NCBI GenBank assembly: GCA_052139675.1
Contig: JBKQWE010000033.1
Coordinates: 22,451-86,450, forward strand
Length of the DNA: 64,000 nucleotides
Direction: 5' to 3'
Source of the DNA: JBEKCB01 sp052139675
GTDB taxonomy: Bacteria; Planctomycetota; Brocadiia; CAIUPP01
The notes below the pieces were generated by a model. It made no database searches. It worked only from the letters and a program-made list of their open reading frames with translations, and was not told where the DNA came from. Shown here piece by piece: positions 16,991-25,917 of this stretch (positions are counted from its first letter, which is position 1; each line of letters opens with the position of its first letter). Made by a program: the position numbers and the translations under genes.

Positions 16991-17911
16991 TCAGTTCGGA
17001 GCGGCGGCCCCAGGCGCCTGCACGTCGGTCACGTGCGATAAGTTGCTCAGCGTGGCGCCGACGTCAATCGTCACCTCTTCTCCGGTGGGGTCCGGTCTGC
17101 CCTTCATCGTGTAGCCGACATTCGCCGTCTGCGACACCTCGAGCGCCGGCATGGACGCGGCGACCGGCAGCTTCTCGGAAAATCCGATTTTCAGGAACCC
17201 CTTCTCGACTTTCACTTCGCTCGGCACGATGGGAATATACCTGGAGCAGTCCATAGAGCCGCTGATCTGCAGGCATTCCGTATTGCCGACGCGGACGACT
17301 TTCTCAAGGGTGACGGTTCCGCTGAGGTCCGCCGTATTCGCCGTCGCCCGGCGGCGCAGCAGGTCCTTCGCCATCAAATCGGTGTTGACGTCCCAATGAT
17401 CGCCCGGCTTCTTCCGCTGGGCCGTGCCGAAAAGCTCGTCGTCCGTCGGCCCGTTGGGGTCCAGCGGAAGGATCACCGTAATCGCCTCCTGGGCCGGCAG
17501 AGGCAGGCGGTGGCCGTCCATCTCGGAAACCTCGACCTCGTCCTTCATCGAAACCGTAACGACGCTGCCCTTGCTCACCAATTCCTTCGCGCCGGCATCG
17601 TCCGTCCGGGTCAGTTTCTCGATCTGCAGGGAGAGCTTCGACGGCTTTCCCTTGTCATCCACCGCGAGAACCGTCACGGCGCAGTCGCATTCCACCGCGA
17701 ATTTCACGGATTCATTCTGGAGAGTTTTGTCGCCGGACTTGATGACCTGGGTCCGGGAGCTCCGGCCGCTGGCCGACAGGTGGTATTTCAGCCCGGCGGC
17801 TTGCGGGCGATACAGGCGGATCGGGTAGTCCTGCGCCAGAAGCGACGCGCAAGGCCACAGGGCCAGGACAAGAACCGCCGGCCACGTTATCCCGCCTCGA
17901 GAGCGTTTCAT
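16991..17911 (-). CDS. Secreted hypothetical protein
   Basis: 306 residues. ATG 17911 has AAGGAGG seven bases upstream and opens a signal peptide (WPAVLVLALWPCASLLAQ). The mature part is predicted mostly beta, with pairs of Cys in VECDCAVTVLAV and the single Cys segments TECLQISGSMDCSRYI. It resembles the DUF6263-like family of periplasmic beta proteins in overall pattern, but I do not recognise it firmly. Reading the frame further upstream to 18751 would run through the aspartase gene and is not credible. Probably co-directional with the glycosidase downstream. Confidence 0.65.
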   Translation of the reverse strand: MKRSRGGITWPAVLVLALWPCASLLAQDYPIRLYRPQAAGLKYHLSASGRSSRTQVIKSGDKTLQNESVKFAVECDCAVTVLAVDDKGKPSKLSLQIEKLTRTDDAGAKELVSKGSVVTVSMKDEVEVSEMDGHRLPLPAQEAITVILPLDPNGPTDDELFGTAQRKKPGDHWDVNTDLMAKDLLRRRATANTADLSGTVTLEKVVRVGNTECLQISGSMDCSRYIPIVPSEVKVEKGFLKIGFSEKLPVAASMPALEVSQTANVGYTMKGRPDPTGEEVTIDVGATLSNLSHVTDVQAPGAAAPN

Positions 17912-18019
17912 CGGGTCCGCCTCCTTCCGCCCCGGGCCGGTCTCCGGCCGTTCCAAAGCCGGCGCCCGCGGGCGCAAACCGCCGGTCATTCTACCATTTC
18001 GCTCCCGCTTTTCAATCCT

Positions 18020-18185
18020 CACCACAACGACCACCGCAGTTTCACCACGACGACACAACGAGCACGACGAAACTGCTGTTACGGCAATCCGCCGTTTTTG
18101 ATGTTCGTTGTTTGGCGTTCGTCGTGCTCGTCGTGTCGTCGTGGTGAAAATTCGTGCCGTCGTGGTAAAAATTCGTGTTGTGGTG
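18020..18185. repeat. Inverted degenerate tandem repeat (CACCACGACGA family)
   Basis: Arms 18040-18071 and 18118-18149 pair at 31 of 32 positions around a 46-nt loop. Outer segments 18020-18028 and 18177-18185 also pair (CACCACAAC). The arms are built of a loose CGA-rich period. A related copy is at 33470-33583. It fills most of the gap between the hypothetical gene at 17911 and aspartase. Confidence 0.85.
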
Positions 18186-18201
18186 GAAGAGCGCGTTCGT
18201 T

Positions 18202-19617
18202 TCACCGCGCGCGGCGTTTGCTCTCGGGGCGGATCAGCGCTTCGGGGGACAGGAGCTTTTCGGCCTGCTCGCGCGTGACGTAGCCCAGCTCGAGCGCCGT
18301 TTCGCGGATGGACTTGCCGCCGGCGAGCGAGCGCTTGACGATCTCGGCGGCCTTCTGATAGCCGCAGACCGTGTCGAGGATCGTGGCCAGCGCGGGCGTG
18401 GCCTCGGCGTAGCGGCGGCAGCGCTCCGCGTCGGCGGAGACGCCCGCGACGCATTTCGCCGTGAACGCGCCGATCGCGTTCGGGAGGATCTGCAGCGACT
18501 GCAAGAGGTTGTGCGCGACGAGCGGCATCATGACGTTCAGCTCGAGCTGCCCCGCCTGCACCGCCAGCGAGATCGCCGCGTCGTTCCCGACCACCTGGAA
18601 GCCGACCATCGCGAGCATCTCCGGCATGACCGGGTTCACCTTGCCGGGCATGATCGAGGACCCCGGCTGCAGCGCGGGCAGGCGGATCTCGCCGAGGCCG
18701 GTGACCGGCCCGGAACTCAGCAGGCGGAAGTCGTTGCCGATGCGGATGCACTCCAGCGCCAGCGCCTTGAGCGCGCCGGAAAGGATCGAGAACGGGGCCA
18801 GGCTCTGCGTGGCCTCGAACAGATCCGGCGCAGGCTGGAGCTCCAACGCGGTCAGGTCGCGCAGCCGGCGGACGACTTCCTCGCGGTAGCCGCTGAACGT
18901 GTTGACGCCGGTGCCCACGGCGCTGGCCCCGATGCCGAGCGCGCGCAGGTGCGCCGACGATTCCCGCACGGCGTTCGCGGCGCGCTCGATCGCCGAGGCG
19001 TAGCCGCCGAATTCCTGCCCGAGCGTCAGCGGCACGGCGTCCATCATGTGCGTGCGGCCGGCCTTGACGACGCCTTGGAATTCGTCCGCCTTGGCGCGCA
19101 GCGCGCTCACGGCCTCGCGGAAGACCGGCTCCGCCTCGCGCAGCAGCATCAGCGCGCCGAGCCGCATCGAGGTCGGCACCACGTCGTTGGTGGACTGGCC
19201 GAGGTTCACCTGGTCGTTCGGATGGACCACGGCATAGTCGCCGCGTCGGCCGCCGAGGATCTCGATCGCGCGGTTCGCGATGACCTCGTTGACGTTCATG
19301 TGGAACGAGACCCCCGCGCCGCTCTGGAAGGCGTCCACGACGAACTGGTCGAGCAGTTTCAACGAGATCACGTCATCGGCCGCCTTGGCGATGGCCGCGG
19401 CGACCTTCGGCGGCAGGCGGCCGGCGGCGCCGTTCGTCTGCGCGGCGGCCTTCTTGACGCAGCCCGCCGCGCGCACCAGGAACGGGCTGACACGCAGCCC
19501 GCTGATCGGATAATTCTCCACCGCCCGCTGCGTCTGGGCGCCGTAATAAGCCGCCGCCGGGACGGCGATCTCGCCGAGAGAATCCTTCTCCCTGCGCATC
19601 TTCCCTGATCTCGTCAT
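18202..19617 (-). CDS. aspA: Aspartate ammonia-lyase
   Basis: 471 residues of the fumarase/aspartase superfamily, catalysing reversible deamination of aspartate to fumarate and ammonia in the cytoplasm. The signature loop SSIMPGKVNPVMPE is aspartase-like; fumarases usually have NPTQ or NPTxCE at that point. Further support comes from NQVNLGQSTNDV-type and AGRTHMMDAVPLTLGQE segments, GTGVNTFSGY, and the run AVQAGQLELNVMMPL. Length fits the family. The ATG at 19617 has GGGAG about 6 bases upstream; an internal ATG at 19599 is an alternative. Class II fumarase is the main alternative call. Confidence 0.88.
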   Translation of the reverse strand: MTRSGKMRREKDSLGEIAVPAAAYYGAQTQRAVENYPISGLRVSPFLVRAAGCVKKAAAQTNGAAGRLPPKVAAAIAKAADDVISLKLLDQFVVDAFQSGAGVSFHMNVNEVIANRAIEILGGRRGDYAVVHPNDQVNLGQSTNDVVPTSMRLGALMLLREAEPVFREAVSALRAKADEFQGVVKAGRTHMMDAVPLTLGQEFGGYASAIERAANAVRESSAHLRALGIGASAVGTGVNTFSGYREEVVRRLRDLTALELQPAPDLFEATQSLAPFSILSGALKALALECIRIGNDFRLLSSGPVTGLGEIRLPALQPGSSIMPGKVNPVMPEMLAMVGFQVVGNDAAISLAVQAGQLELNVMMPLVAHNLLQSLQILPNAIGAFTAKCVAGVSADAERCRRYAEATPALATILDTVCGYQKAAEIVKRSLAGGKSIRETALELGYVTREQAEKLLSPEALIRPESKRRAR

Positions 19618-19725
19618 GGGTTGCTCCCGCGCAATATTACGTTGGATTATGTTGGGCTTTATCTTAGCAGGCGAGGCGGGGAAAATCTATGAAAGCACCG
19701 GGAGGTGTAAGCGGAGTTCCGCCGG

Positions 19726-20325
19726 CTACTTCATCAGCTCCCGGCCTGCGTTGAACGCCTCGTCGAGCGCGGCGGGATGCTTTAGGATGTCGCCGAGCGC
19801 GTCAATGGACGGGTAGAAGAGCTCGCCGGTGAGCCGGATGTCCAGGACGACGCACCAGGCGGCGACGACCTGCCGCGCGCACTTGTAGAACCGGTCGTGC
19901 TTGAACCCGCCGCAGGAGAGGAAAAGCGCCTCGCGGTCCGGGTTGGCGTGCGGGCGCTTGAGCAGGTACTTGCGCGCCCAGATCGCCTGGCAGCGGTCAA
20001 TCATGGTCTTGAGCTGCGCGGAGACGCTGGCGAAGTAGATCGGCGAGGCGATGACGAACCGGTCCGAAGCGTCGAGCGCCTCGTAGATGCCCTTCATGTC
20101 GTCGCCCGCGGCGAACCGGCAGTAGCCGGTCGCGTTGCAGAAGCGGCAGTTCTGGCAGGGCAGGAACTTAAGCTCGTTGAGCACGATCTTCGTGACCGCC
20201 GCTCCGGGCGCGGCGGCGGCGACGCCCGCCAGCGCGCTGTCGAGGAGCTTCTCCGAGTTCCCGCCCCGTCGAGGGCTGCCCGCAAATGCCAGGACTCTGT
20301 GCTCCAAGCGCTCTCCTTCCGTCAC
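19726..20325 (-). CDS. Flavodoxin-like NAD(P)H:FMN oxidoreductase
   Basis: 199 residues of the multimeric flavodoxin/iron-sulfur flavoprotein group. VLAFAGSPRRGGNSEKLLDSAL is the FMN phosphate loop. LKFLPCQNCRFCNATGYC supplies closely spaced cysteines as in iron-sulfur flavoproteins. IVASPIYFASVSAQLKTMIDR is the second flavin contact. It likely transfers electrons between NAD(P)H and an unknown acceptor. Its ATG follows the scpA stop directly (20326/20325), so it is the last gene of the four-gene operon with translational coupling. Confidence 0.82.
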   Translation of the reverse strand: MTEGERLEHRVLAFAGSPRRGGNSEKLLDSALAGVAAAAPGAAVTKIVLNELKFLPCQNCRFCNATGYCRFAAGDDMKGIYEALDASDRFVIASPIYFASVSAQLKTMIDRCQAIWARKYLLKRPHANPDREALFLSCGGFKHDRFYKCARQVVAAWCVVLDIRLTGELFYPSIDALGDILKHPAALDEAFNAGRELMK

Positions 20326-21312
20326 TTACTTTTCATCGTCCTCGTCCTCGTCCTCGTCGTCGTCCTCGTCGTCCTCGTCATCAGTCTCATCCTCGTCCTG
20401 CTCTTGCTCAGCCTCAGGAGCCGGCGCGGGAGGTGGTTCATCAACCGACGGGACGTCAGGCAGGACGATGCCGGAATCCTCATCGGGCCATTCGTCATCG
20501 GGCGGCTCTTCCGGTTCGGCGGAGGGCGCGGGCGCGGGGGATCCTTGCGGCGGCTCGGGAGGAAGCAGCGGCGGCGCCTGCACGCGTTCCTCCGGCGGGA
20601 CGTACGTCAGCCAGATTTCGCCGAACGCCTCCGCCTGCTCCACGCGGAGGACCTGCTGCTTCACCAGTTCCAGCAGTGCGATGAACGTTCCGATCAGCCG
20701 CACGCGCGTCATCTGCCCCTGGAAAACGCCGGCGAAGGTCAAGCGCCCCGCCGCGCACATCGTCTCTTCCAGCTCGCGCTGGATTCTCTCCTGCGGCATG
20801 GGGTCGAAGACGAGATTGTGGCCGCCGCCGGTCTGCTGGAGGATCTTCGAGAACGCGTCGAACAGCGTCCAGAGGCTGACGCCGGCCGGCACTCCCGATA
20901 CGGGACCGACCGTCCCGTCCGGCCGCTCGCCCGGCCGCGCGAACCGCTCCGACTGCAGCTCGGCCCGGTCGTTCAGCGCCAGCGCCGCCTCCTTGAAGCG
21001 CTTGTACTCGAGCAACTGGCGCACGAGCTCCATCCGCGGGTCGTCCGGCTCTTCCTCGGGCATGGGCTCCGGTTCGGGCGTCATCAGGCGCGACTTGATC
21101 TCGATCAATTGCGCCGCCATGACGATGAATTCGCCGGCGACGTTGATGTTCAGCTCGGTCATCAGCTCCATGTACCGGAGGTACTGCTCGGTGATGCGCG
21201 CGATCGGGAGGTTCCACAGGTCCACCTCGGACTGGCGGATGAGGTACAGCAGCAGGTCGAGCGGGCCGCTGTAGGTGTCGAGTTCGACTTTATAATCGAG
21301 GCGATCGGTCAT
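20326..21312 (-). CDS. scpA: Segregation and condensation protein A
   Basis: 328 residues, the kleisin of bacterial SMC condensin. YSGPLDLLLYLIRQSEVDLWNLPIARITEQYL is the conserved N-terminal SMC-neck-binding helix bundle, and residues 215-265 (FAGVFQGQMTRVRLIGTFIALLEL) form the C-terminal winged helix. I start at ATG 21312, which overlaps the stop of the upstream ene-reductase (ATGA). The last 65 residues are extraordinarily acidic (Asp/Glu only over long stretches) and are encoded by a CGTCCT hexamer repeat; normal ScpA proteins end after the winged helix. No scpB or smc is present in the window. Confidence 0.92.
   Translation of the reverse strand: MTDRLDYKVELDTYSGPLDLLLYLIRQSEVDLWNLPIARITEQYLRYMELMTELNINVAGEFIVMAAQLIEIKSRLMTPEPEPMPEEEPDDPRMELVRQLLEYKRFKEAALALNDRAELQSERFARPGERPDGTVGPVSGVPAGVSLWTLFDAFSKILQQTGGGHNLVFDPMPQERIQRELEETMCAAGRLTFAGVFQGQMTRVRLIGTFIALLELVKQQVLRVEQAEAFGEIWLTYVPPEERVQAPPLLPPEPPQGSPAPAPSAEPEEPPDDEWPDEDSGIVLPDVPSVDEPPPAPAPEAEQEQDEDETDDEDDEDDDEDEDEDDEK
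20335..20410 (-). repeat. CGTCCT hexamer repeat inside scpA
   Basis: On the plus strand this reads as CGTCCT/CGTCGT units; on the coding strand it translates to the Asp/Glu tail of ScpA. The same hexamer builds the intergenic inverted repeats at 39447-39519 and 41884-41985. Only one arm is present here. Confidence 0.8.
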
Positions 21313-22445
21313 GACTTCGGCGGGAATAATCCGGGCGCGGGCGGCTTGAGGCGGCCGTCGGCGACCCGGGGACAATGCACCGGCCCATTGCGGCGCGAGG
21401 AGCATTCGTTGCACGAGATGCACGTGGCGCGCGGCTGCCCGGCGCGGAGCCGCGCGACGAGGTCCGGCTCGGCGATGAACGGGCGCGAGACGGCGACGAA
21501 GTCCAGCCCGTCGCCCTCGAGCGCGCGGACCATGACCTCGTAGGAGCGGAACCCGCCGCAGGCGCCGACGGGCACGGCGCCGACCGCGCGCTTGATCTCC
21601 ACGGCCTGCGTGAGATAGTACGCTTCCTCCTGCGGTTTCGGATCGCCCTTGCGCATGGGCGCGCAGCGCTCGTCGCCTTCGGCCATCCAGCCGCTGACCT
21701 CGATGGCGTCAATCCCTTCGGCGGCCAGGGCGCGCGCGGCCTCGCAGCTCTCGCCGAGCGACAGGCCGTCCTGGATGAAGTCCTCGCAGTTGAGCTTGAC
21801 GCTGACCGCCAGGTTCGGCCCGGCGGCGGCGCGCGCGCGGCGGAACGCCTCGATCACGAAGCGGCGCCGGCGCTCCGGCGTGCCGCCCCATTCATCGGTG
21901 CGGCGGTTGGTGTGCGGCGAGAGGAATTCGCTGAGCAGATATCCGTGGGCGCAGTGGAGCTGGACGCCGTCGAAGCCGGCCTCGCGCGCGCGGCGGGCGG
22001 CCTGGCCGAAGGCGTCGAGCGTTTCCTCGATCTCGCGCGCGGTCATCTCGCGCGGGCGGACTCCGCCGCCGACCGCGACGGCCGAAGGCGCGACCGGCTC
22101 GCTGACGAGATCAGCGGGCACCTGGCGGCCGCCGTGCGCGATCTGCATGAAGAGCCTGGTCTCCGCGCGCTCCTGGTGGACGGCCTCGGCGATCTGCCGC
22201 CACGGGCCGACCAGTTCGTCGGAGTGGATGCCGCTCTGCGTCGCCGCGGAACGGCCGTTCGGAAGGACGTAGGCGTAGCCGGAAACGATCCACGGCGCGC
22301 CGCCCCGCGCGAGCGCCACGTACATCTTGCGGATCGCCTCGCCGGGCCGGCCCTGCGCGTCGGCGGCGTTCTCGAAAGTGGCGGACCGCGCCAGGCGCCC
22401 CGCGACGGTCACCGGCCCCGCGCGCATCGGTCGGAAAAGGATCAC
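21309..22445 (-). CDS. NADH:flavin oxidoreductase, Old Yellow Enzyme family
   Basis: 378 residues, an FMN-dependent (beta/alpha)8 ene-reductase-type protein. Family marks are GFDGVQLHCAHGYLLSEFLSP with NRRTDEWGGTPERRRRF, the ACGGF phosphate loop, and DFVAVSRPFIAEPDL. The C-terminal RATCISCNECSS is a Cys motif seen in the branch related to 2,4-dienoyl-CoA reductases, but the protein lacks the long C-terminal FAD/NAD domains. The GTG start at 22445 follows AAGGGA. It lies 9 bases behind the LysM gene and overlaps scpA by 4 bases, so it is operonic. Substrate unknown. Confidence 0.88.
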   Translation of the reverse strand: MILFRPMRAGPVTVAGRLARSATFENAADAQGRPGEAIRKMYVALARGGAPWIVSGYAYVLPNGRSAATQSGIHSDELVGPWRQIAEAVHQERAETRLFMQIAHGGRQVPADLVSEPVAPSAVAVGGGVRPREMTAREIEETLDAFGQAARRAREAGFDGVQLHCAHGYLLSEFLSPHTNRRTDEWGGTPERRRRFVIEAFRRARAAAGPNLAVSVKLNCEDFIQDGLSLGESCEAARALAAEGIDAIEVSGWMAEGDERCAPMRKGDPKPQEEAYYLTQAVEIKRAVGAVPVGACGGFRSYEVMVRALEGDGLDFVAVSRPFIAEPDLVARLRAGQPRATCISCNECSSRRNGPVHCPRVADGRLKPPAPGLFPPKS

Positions 22446-22454
22446 GCGGGTCCC

Positions 22455-23987
22455 TTAGTTCGACGCGGGCACGGTGATCGTCAAGACCGTCCCCGCCGTC
22501 AGATGCCCGGCCTGCGCCACGCTGATCTTGTTTTCCTTGGCGATGTCGCGCCACGCCTCGCCTTTGCCGAGCACCTTCTCGCTGATCACCCAGAGCGTCT
22601 CTCCGCTCTTGACTGTGTAGGTGACCACTTTCGAGGCGCCGGCCGGCTTGGGCGCGGGCGTCGCCGGAATGGCCAACGCCGCCGGCGGCGTCGAAACGCT
22701 CCGGGCCTGCGGCGGCGCCACGTTGGTTCGCGGCGGCGTTACGCTGTTGCGCGGCGGCTCGTCCACCTTCGGCAGGTTCCAGACGACCGGCTTGACGGCG
22801 TTGGGCGGTGTGGCGGGCGCCTGGGCCAGGCTGCCGGGCGCGCGCAGCGGCGCAGGCGGCATCTGGACCGGGGTCGCCGCCGCAATGCCCTGGTGCGAAT
22901 GGCTGGCGGCCGCGGCCAGGTTTTTCGCGAGGACCGCATCGTCGCTCGAGCCGCTGAGGGAGTAATAGGCGAACACCGCCAGGAAACAGGCGGCGACCGC
23001 GCCGCCCAGCAGCGCGCCCTTCTGGAACCGGCGGAGCCGCCGGCGGACGATCCACATCTCCTGGTCCGCGCGTTTCTTCAGGTCGGCGGCCTCGCGATCG
23101 AAATGCGCGCGGAGCGACGTGAGCTCGGTCTCGCGCGAGCTGAGCTTGTCCTGGAGCAGGCCGACCGCCTTCTCGTTCGACTCGACCTGCTGGCGCAGCG
23201 CCACGGCCTCCTCGCGGGTCTTCGAGACATCGGCCTCGAGTTCGGCGATGTGCTCGCACTTCGCCTCGACGCCCTGCTTGAGCTGCGCGGCGGCGGTGCG
23301 CAATTCCTCGAGCTCCGTGTCCGCGCCGGCCAACTGCTGATGGATCGCTTCCATTTCGCGGATCCGCCCGGACTGGCCCTCGATCGTCGCGGCCAGTTCC
23401 TCGACGCGGCCGCCGGCCGCCTCGCGCTCCGCGCGCTCCTCGGCCAGGGACTTTTCCTTTTCGGAGAGCGCCTGGTCCTTCTCGGTCAGCAGGCTTTCCT
23501 TCGAGGCCAGCGCCACTTCGAGCTCGCTGACCCGTTTACGCAGGGCCGGAAGCTCCGCGTTATCGGAATTCAGCCGCGTCACTTCCGCGCGCGCGCGCGC
23601 CAGTTCGGCGAAGGCCTTTCGAAGGTCGGCGGCGGCCTTGTCGCGTTCGCCGCGAGCGGCCGCGGCCTCCTGCCGGAGCGCCTCGACCTCCGGATGCGGC
23701 GCCGCCGGCGCCGGCTCGGGCGCTGCGGATGCCGGCGCGCTCGGCTCCATGACCGCCGTCACTTCCTCGGCCTGGACCGCTGCCTGCTCCGATGTTGTGA
23801 GCCCGACGTCTTCATCTCCCGCGGGCGGCGCGTTGGACTCTTTTGAGGCTGACGCCTCGGCGTCGAGAATCTGAAGCGCCTCGCTCCGCAACGGCTCCGG
23901 CCGCATGCTCGCGATGATCCGAATTCGGTCGTCAGGATAACCCTTGCGCCGATAATCGTCCACGAATGCGCGTGCGTTTCTCATCAT
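22455..23987 (-). CDS. Coiled-coil membrane protein with C-terminal LysM domain
   Basis: 510 residues. Residues 100-320 are a long coiled coil rich in Glu/Ala heptads. A TM helix (ALLGGAVAACFLAVFAYYS) follows near residue 345, then a Pro/Ala/Thr linker, then a LysM domain at the end (TYTVKSGETLWVISEKVLG ... TAGTVLTITVP). LysM binds peptidoglycan, so the protein probably spans the inner membrane with the coiled coil in the cytoplasm and the LysM at the wall. ATG 23987 is preceded by GGAG. The arrangement recalls polar-hub proteins such as FimV, but homology is not claimed. First gene of the scpA operon. Confidence 0.8.
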   Translation of the reverse strand: MMRNARAFVDDYRRKGYPDDRIRIIASMRPEPLRSEALQILDAEASASKESNAPPAGDEDVGLTTSEQAAVQAEEVTAVMEPSAPASAAPEPAPAAPHPEVEALRQEAAAARGERDKAAADLRKAFAELARARAEVTRLNSDNAELPALRKRVSELEVALASKESLLTEKDQALSEKEKSLAEERAEREAAGGRVEELAATIEGQSGRIREMEAIHQQLAGADTELEELRTAAAQLKQGVEAKCEHIAELEADVSKTREEAVALRQQVESNEKAVGLLQDKLSSRETELTSLRAHFDREAADLKKRADQEMWIVRRRLRRFQKGALLGGAVAACFLAVFAYYSLSGSSDDAVLAKNLAAAASHSHQGIAAATPVQMPPAPLRAPGSLAQAPATPPNAVKPVVWNLPKVDEPPRNSVTPPRTNVAPPQARSVSTPPAALAIPATPAPKPAGASKVVTYTVKSGETLWVISEKVLGKGEAWRDIAKENKISVAQAGHLTAGTVLTITVPASN

Positions 23988-24230
23988 TTTTCTCCTCAAG
24001 ACCGCTATATGTTGCGTTTTGTCAACGCATGTAACCCATTAGGTCGGGCATTGTAGCAGAAGCGCGAAAAGGAAGCAAAATGAGGGCTGTTTCGCTCGCG
24101 AATCGCCAATGAAACCGGCCGTTTTAGCGCAAAATGAACGTTTCAGAAAAATTCGACAGTAGCGACACTGAAAAGCGCAAATGAGGCAAATCCTGCGGTT
24201 GGAGAGGGTCTTGTCAGCGGCGGATGAAGA
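23988..24230. other. Gap upstream of the scpA operon
   Basis: Part of the roughly 490-base space 23988-24476. This segment is A+T-richer than its surroundings and shows no gene. The remaining part holds the pseudogene below. Promoter elements for the leftward operon must lie here, but I could not identify a convincing pair. Confidence 0.4.
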
Positions 24231-24436
24231 TCATGTCAGACTGCCGTTGCGGGAAAACAGCACGTAGAGTTTCTGCAGGGCTTCGGACGGAATCTGGATC
24301 TCGAGAGGCTTGAGATTTTCTATAAGATGACCTCGCGCGAGGCCGCGTCATCCATCTTCATGCCGATGGTGAGGTAGCTCCCGACGCCCAGGCAACTGAG
24401 CTTGACGCCGCACTTTCCCATCTTGCGGTATTGCAT
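24231..24436 (-). pseudogene. Internally deleted aldo/keto reductase remnant
   Basis: Reading leftward from ATG 24436, the first 38 codons (starting MQYRKMGKCGVKLSCLGVGS) match the N-terminus of aldo/keto reductases of the KvBeta-like group, then hit TAG. Shifting frame at that point gives ENLKPLEIQIPSEALQKLY and a stop at 24231, which resembles the last helix of the same family. The barrel between them (normally about 250 residues) is missing, so this is a deletion scar rather than a gene. Confidence 0.7.
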
Positions 24437-24476
24437 GGCCGCCGTTGCCCTTTCGAGTTTGCCGCGACGCGGACGT

Positions 24477-25178
24477 CTAGCGCCACCAGATCCTGGCGCG
24501 AAGGCTCTCGATCCACCGGCTGATTTCGGCGGAGGCCTGATCAGCTTCGACGGAGAGGGCGAGAAGGTCGTCGGGGAGAATGAGGCGGCGCTCCTGGAGG
24601 ATCAGGAGTTGCTCGCGGCAGGCGGCGAGGCTGCGCAGGGCGCGCTTGCAGTTGGCGATGTTGCCGCAGAGGGAGTCGCGCTCGTAGCCGATGCCGTGGC
24701 CACCGGCGACCTGCGCGGAGACCATCTGGGCGGCGAAGACGGCGCGCCGCGCGTCCTCGTCGTCGCTCCATTTCTGCATCCGCCGCTCGAGCAGGTCCTC
24801 CAGCCGCGTCGCAAAGTCCTGCGCGCTGACGTAGGCGGGGATTTCGCGGAGCTGCTCGAAGCAGCCGACGAGGTCCTCGGCGTCCGGGTCGTCGTCGAGG
24901 CGCTCCGGCTCGGACATCAGGCGGAGCATCTCGTAGGCCTCGCAGTCGAAGCGCTTGTCGCAGGAGGGGCATCTCGACGCCGTGCCGCCGCACTCCGCCA
25001 GGTCGTCTTCCCAGCCCATCTCATGCGCGATGAGGCGGTCGCGGTGCGGGTGATGGACCAGCGTCTCGAAGAGCTCCTGGAATTTAGCGGTGCGCGCGTC
25101 GGCGCGTTGGAGGAAACGCTCCCAGTCGTTCTCGTCCCACTCCTCGTAATCGGGGGCGTCGAAGACCGGCTCGAGCAT
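24477..25178 (-). CDS. Hypothetical protein
   Basis: 233 residues, no recognised family. It is very acidic at the start (DAPDYEEWDENDWERFL), largely helical, and contains a CPSCDKRFDC cluster near residue 75 that could bind zinc. A positive segment is near the middle (LEDLLERRMQKW). ATG 25178 has AAAGGG seven bases upstream. It stands alone between the pseudogene and a phosphatase gene. A cytoplasmic location is likely because no signal or TM segment is visible. Confidence 0.6.
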   Translation of the reverse strand: MLEPVFDAPDYEEWDENDWERFLQRADARTAKFQELFETLVHHPHRDRLIAHEMGWEDDLAECGGTASRCPSCDKRFDCEAYEMLRLMSEPERLDDDPDAEDLVGCFEQLREIPAYVSAQDFATRLEDLLERRMQKWSDDEDARRAVFAAQMVSAQVAGGHGIGYERDSLCGNIANCKRALRSLAACREQLLILQERRLILPDDLLALSVEADQASAEISRWIESLRARIWWR

Positions 25179-25297
25179 CGGCACGCCCTTTCGGCTTGCG
25201 GAGAGAAGTCGGGTCCGGCGTTTTGGCCGCCACAGTTTTCTTAAGCGAGTCTAACCCAATCGCGTCGGCGGAGTCAAGAATTTCGCTTTCGGCCGTT

Positions 25298-25783
25298 TCA
25301 GCCCGCGTGTCCGCGCCGTCCGCGCTTCTGCCGGAGGTGCCGGGCGTAGTCGTGGACGGCCTCTTCCTGCTCTTCGGTCTCGACCGCGCCGGGCCGGAGC
25401 GACCGGACCTCGGCGAGCGCTTCCTCCGGCGTCCGGCCGAGGCTGACGAGATAGCAGGCGGCCATGGTGCCGGTGCGGCCGCGCCCGGCGAAGCAGTGCA
25501 CCAGCGTCCGCCGCCCCGCTTCGCGCGCCGCCGCGACGACGGAGACGAACCGCTCGATCTGCTCAGCGTCCGGCGCGCGGTAGTCGTCCACCGGGATATG
25601 GTGATACTCGATGTCGAACTCGGCCAGGATGTCGGTGTTGAGCGCCGTCTCGGTGAGGCTGACGACGACGCCGATCCCGGCGTCTTTGAACAGCTCGACG
25701 GCTTTGCGCAGATCGTATGGCCGGCCCATCGCGGCCAGGACGTCCGGCACGATCCAGGTCAGCGTTCCCTGCGTATCCAACAT
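25298..25783 (-). CDS. Dual-specificity/tyrosine-type protein phosphatase
   Basis: 161 residues. The signature HCFAGRGRTG gives the catalytic Cys97 and Arg103 of Cys-based phosphatases, and VDDYRAPD supplies a candidate general-acid Asp around 66-67. Such enzymes remove phosphate from Tyr/Ser/Thr, or sometimes from phosphoinositides or RNA caps. AGGAG lies close before ATG 25783. No kinase is adjacent. Family assignment is firm; the substrate is not known. Confidence 0.88.
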   Translation of the reverse strand: MLDTQGTLTWIVPDVLAAMGRPYDLRKAVELFKDAGIGVVVSLTETALNTDILAEFDIEYHHIPVDDYRAPDAEQIERFVSVVAAAREAGRRTLVHCFAGRGRTGTMAACYLVSLGRTPEEALAEVRSLRPGAVETEEQEEAVHDYARHLRQKRGRRGHAG

Positions 25784-25917
25784 CGCGCTCCTGAGGTTGA
25801 GGACGAGCCCAGAGGGTTGTTGCCGCGATGAAATGTCGTCAGATACAGCGTATCAAAAATCCGCGGGCGCAAGCAAGCGCAGGAAATGGGGAGCCGGCGC
25901 GGGCGGCGCGGCGCGCT

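Noticed and set aside
14535..17114. An 859-codon frame opposite the GH5-like gene
   Set aside because: Composition is an Arg/Gln-rich shadow; the leftward glycosidase with signal peptide and catalytic motifs is the real gene.
18202..18752. 586-codon extension of the secreted hypothetical at 16991-17911 through the aspartase gene
   Set aside because: It reads the repeat and the aspartase in a wrong frame; AAGGAGG and a signal peptide mark ATG 17911.
21375..23846. An 823-codon frame opposite the ene-reductase and LysM genes
   Set aside because: Shadow frame crossing two real genes on the other strand.
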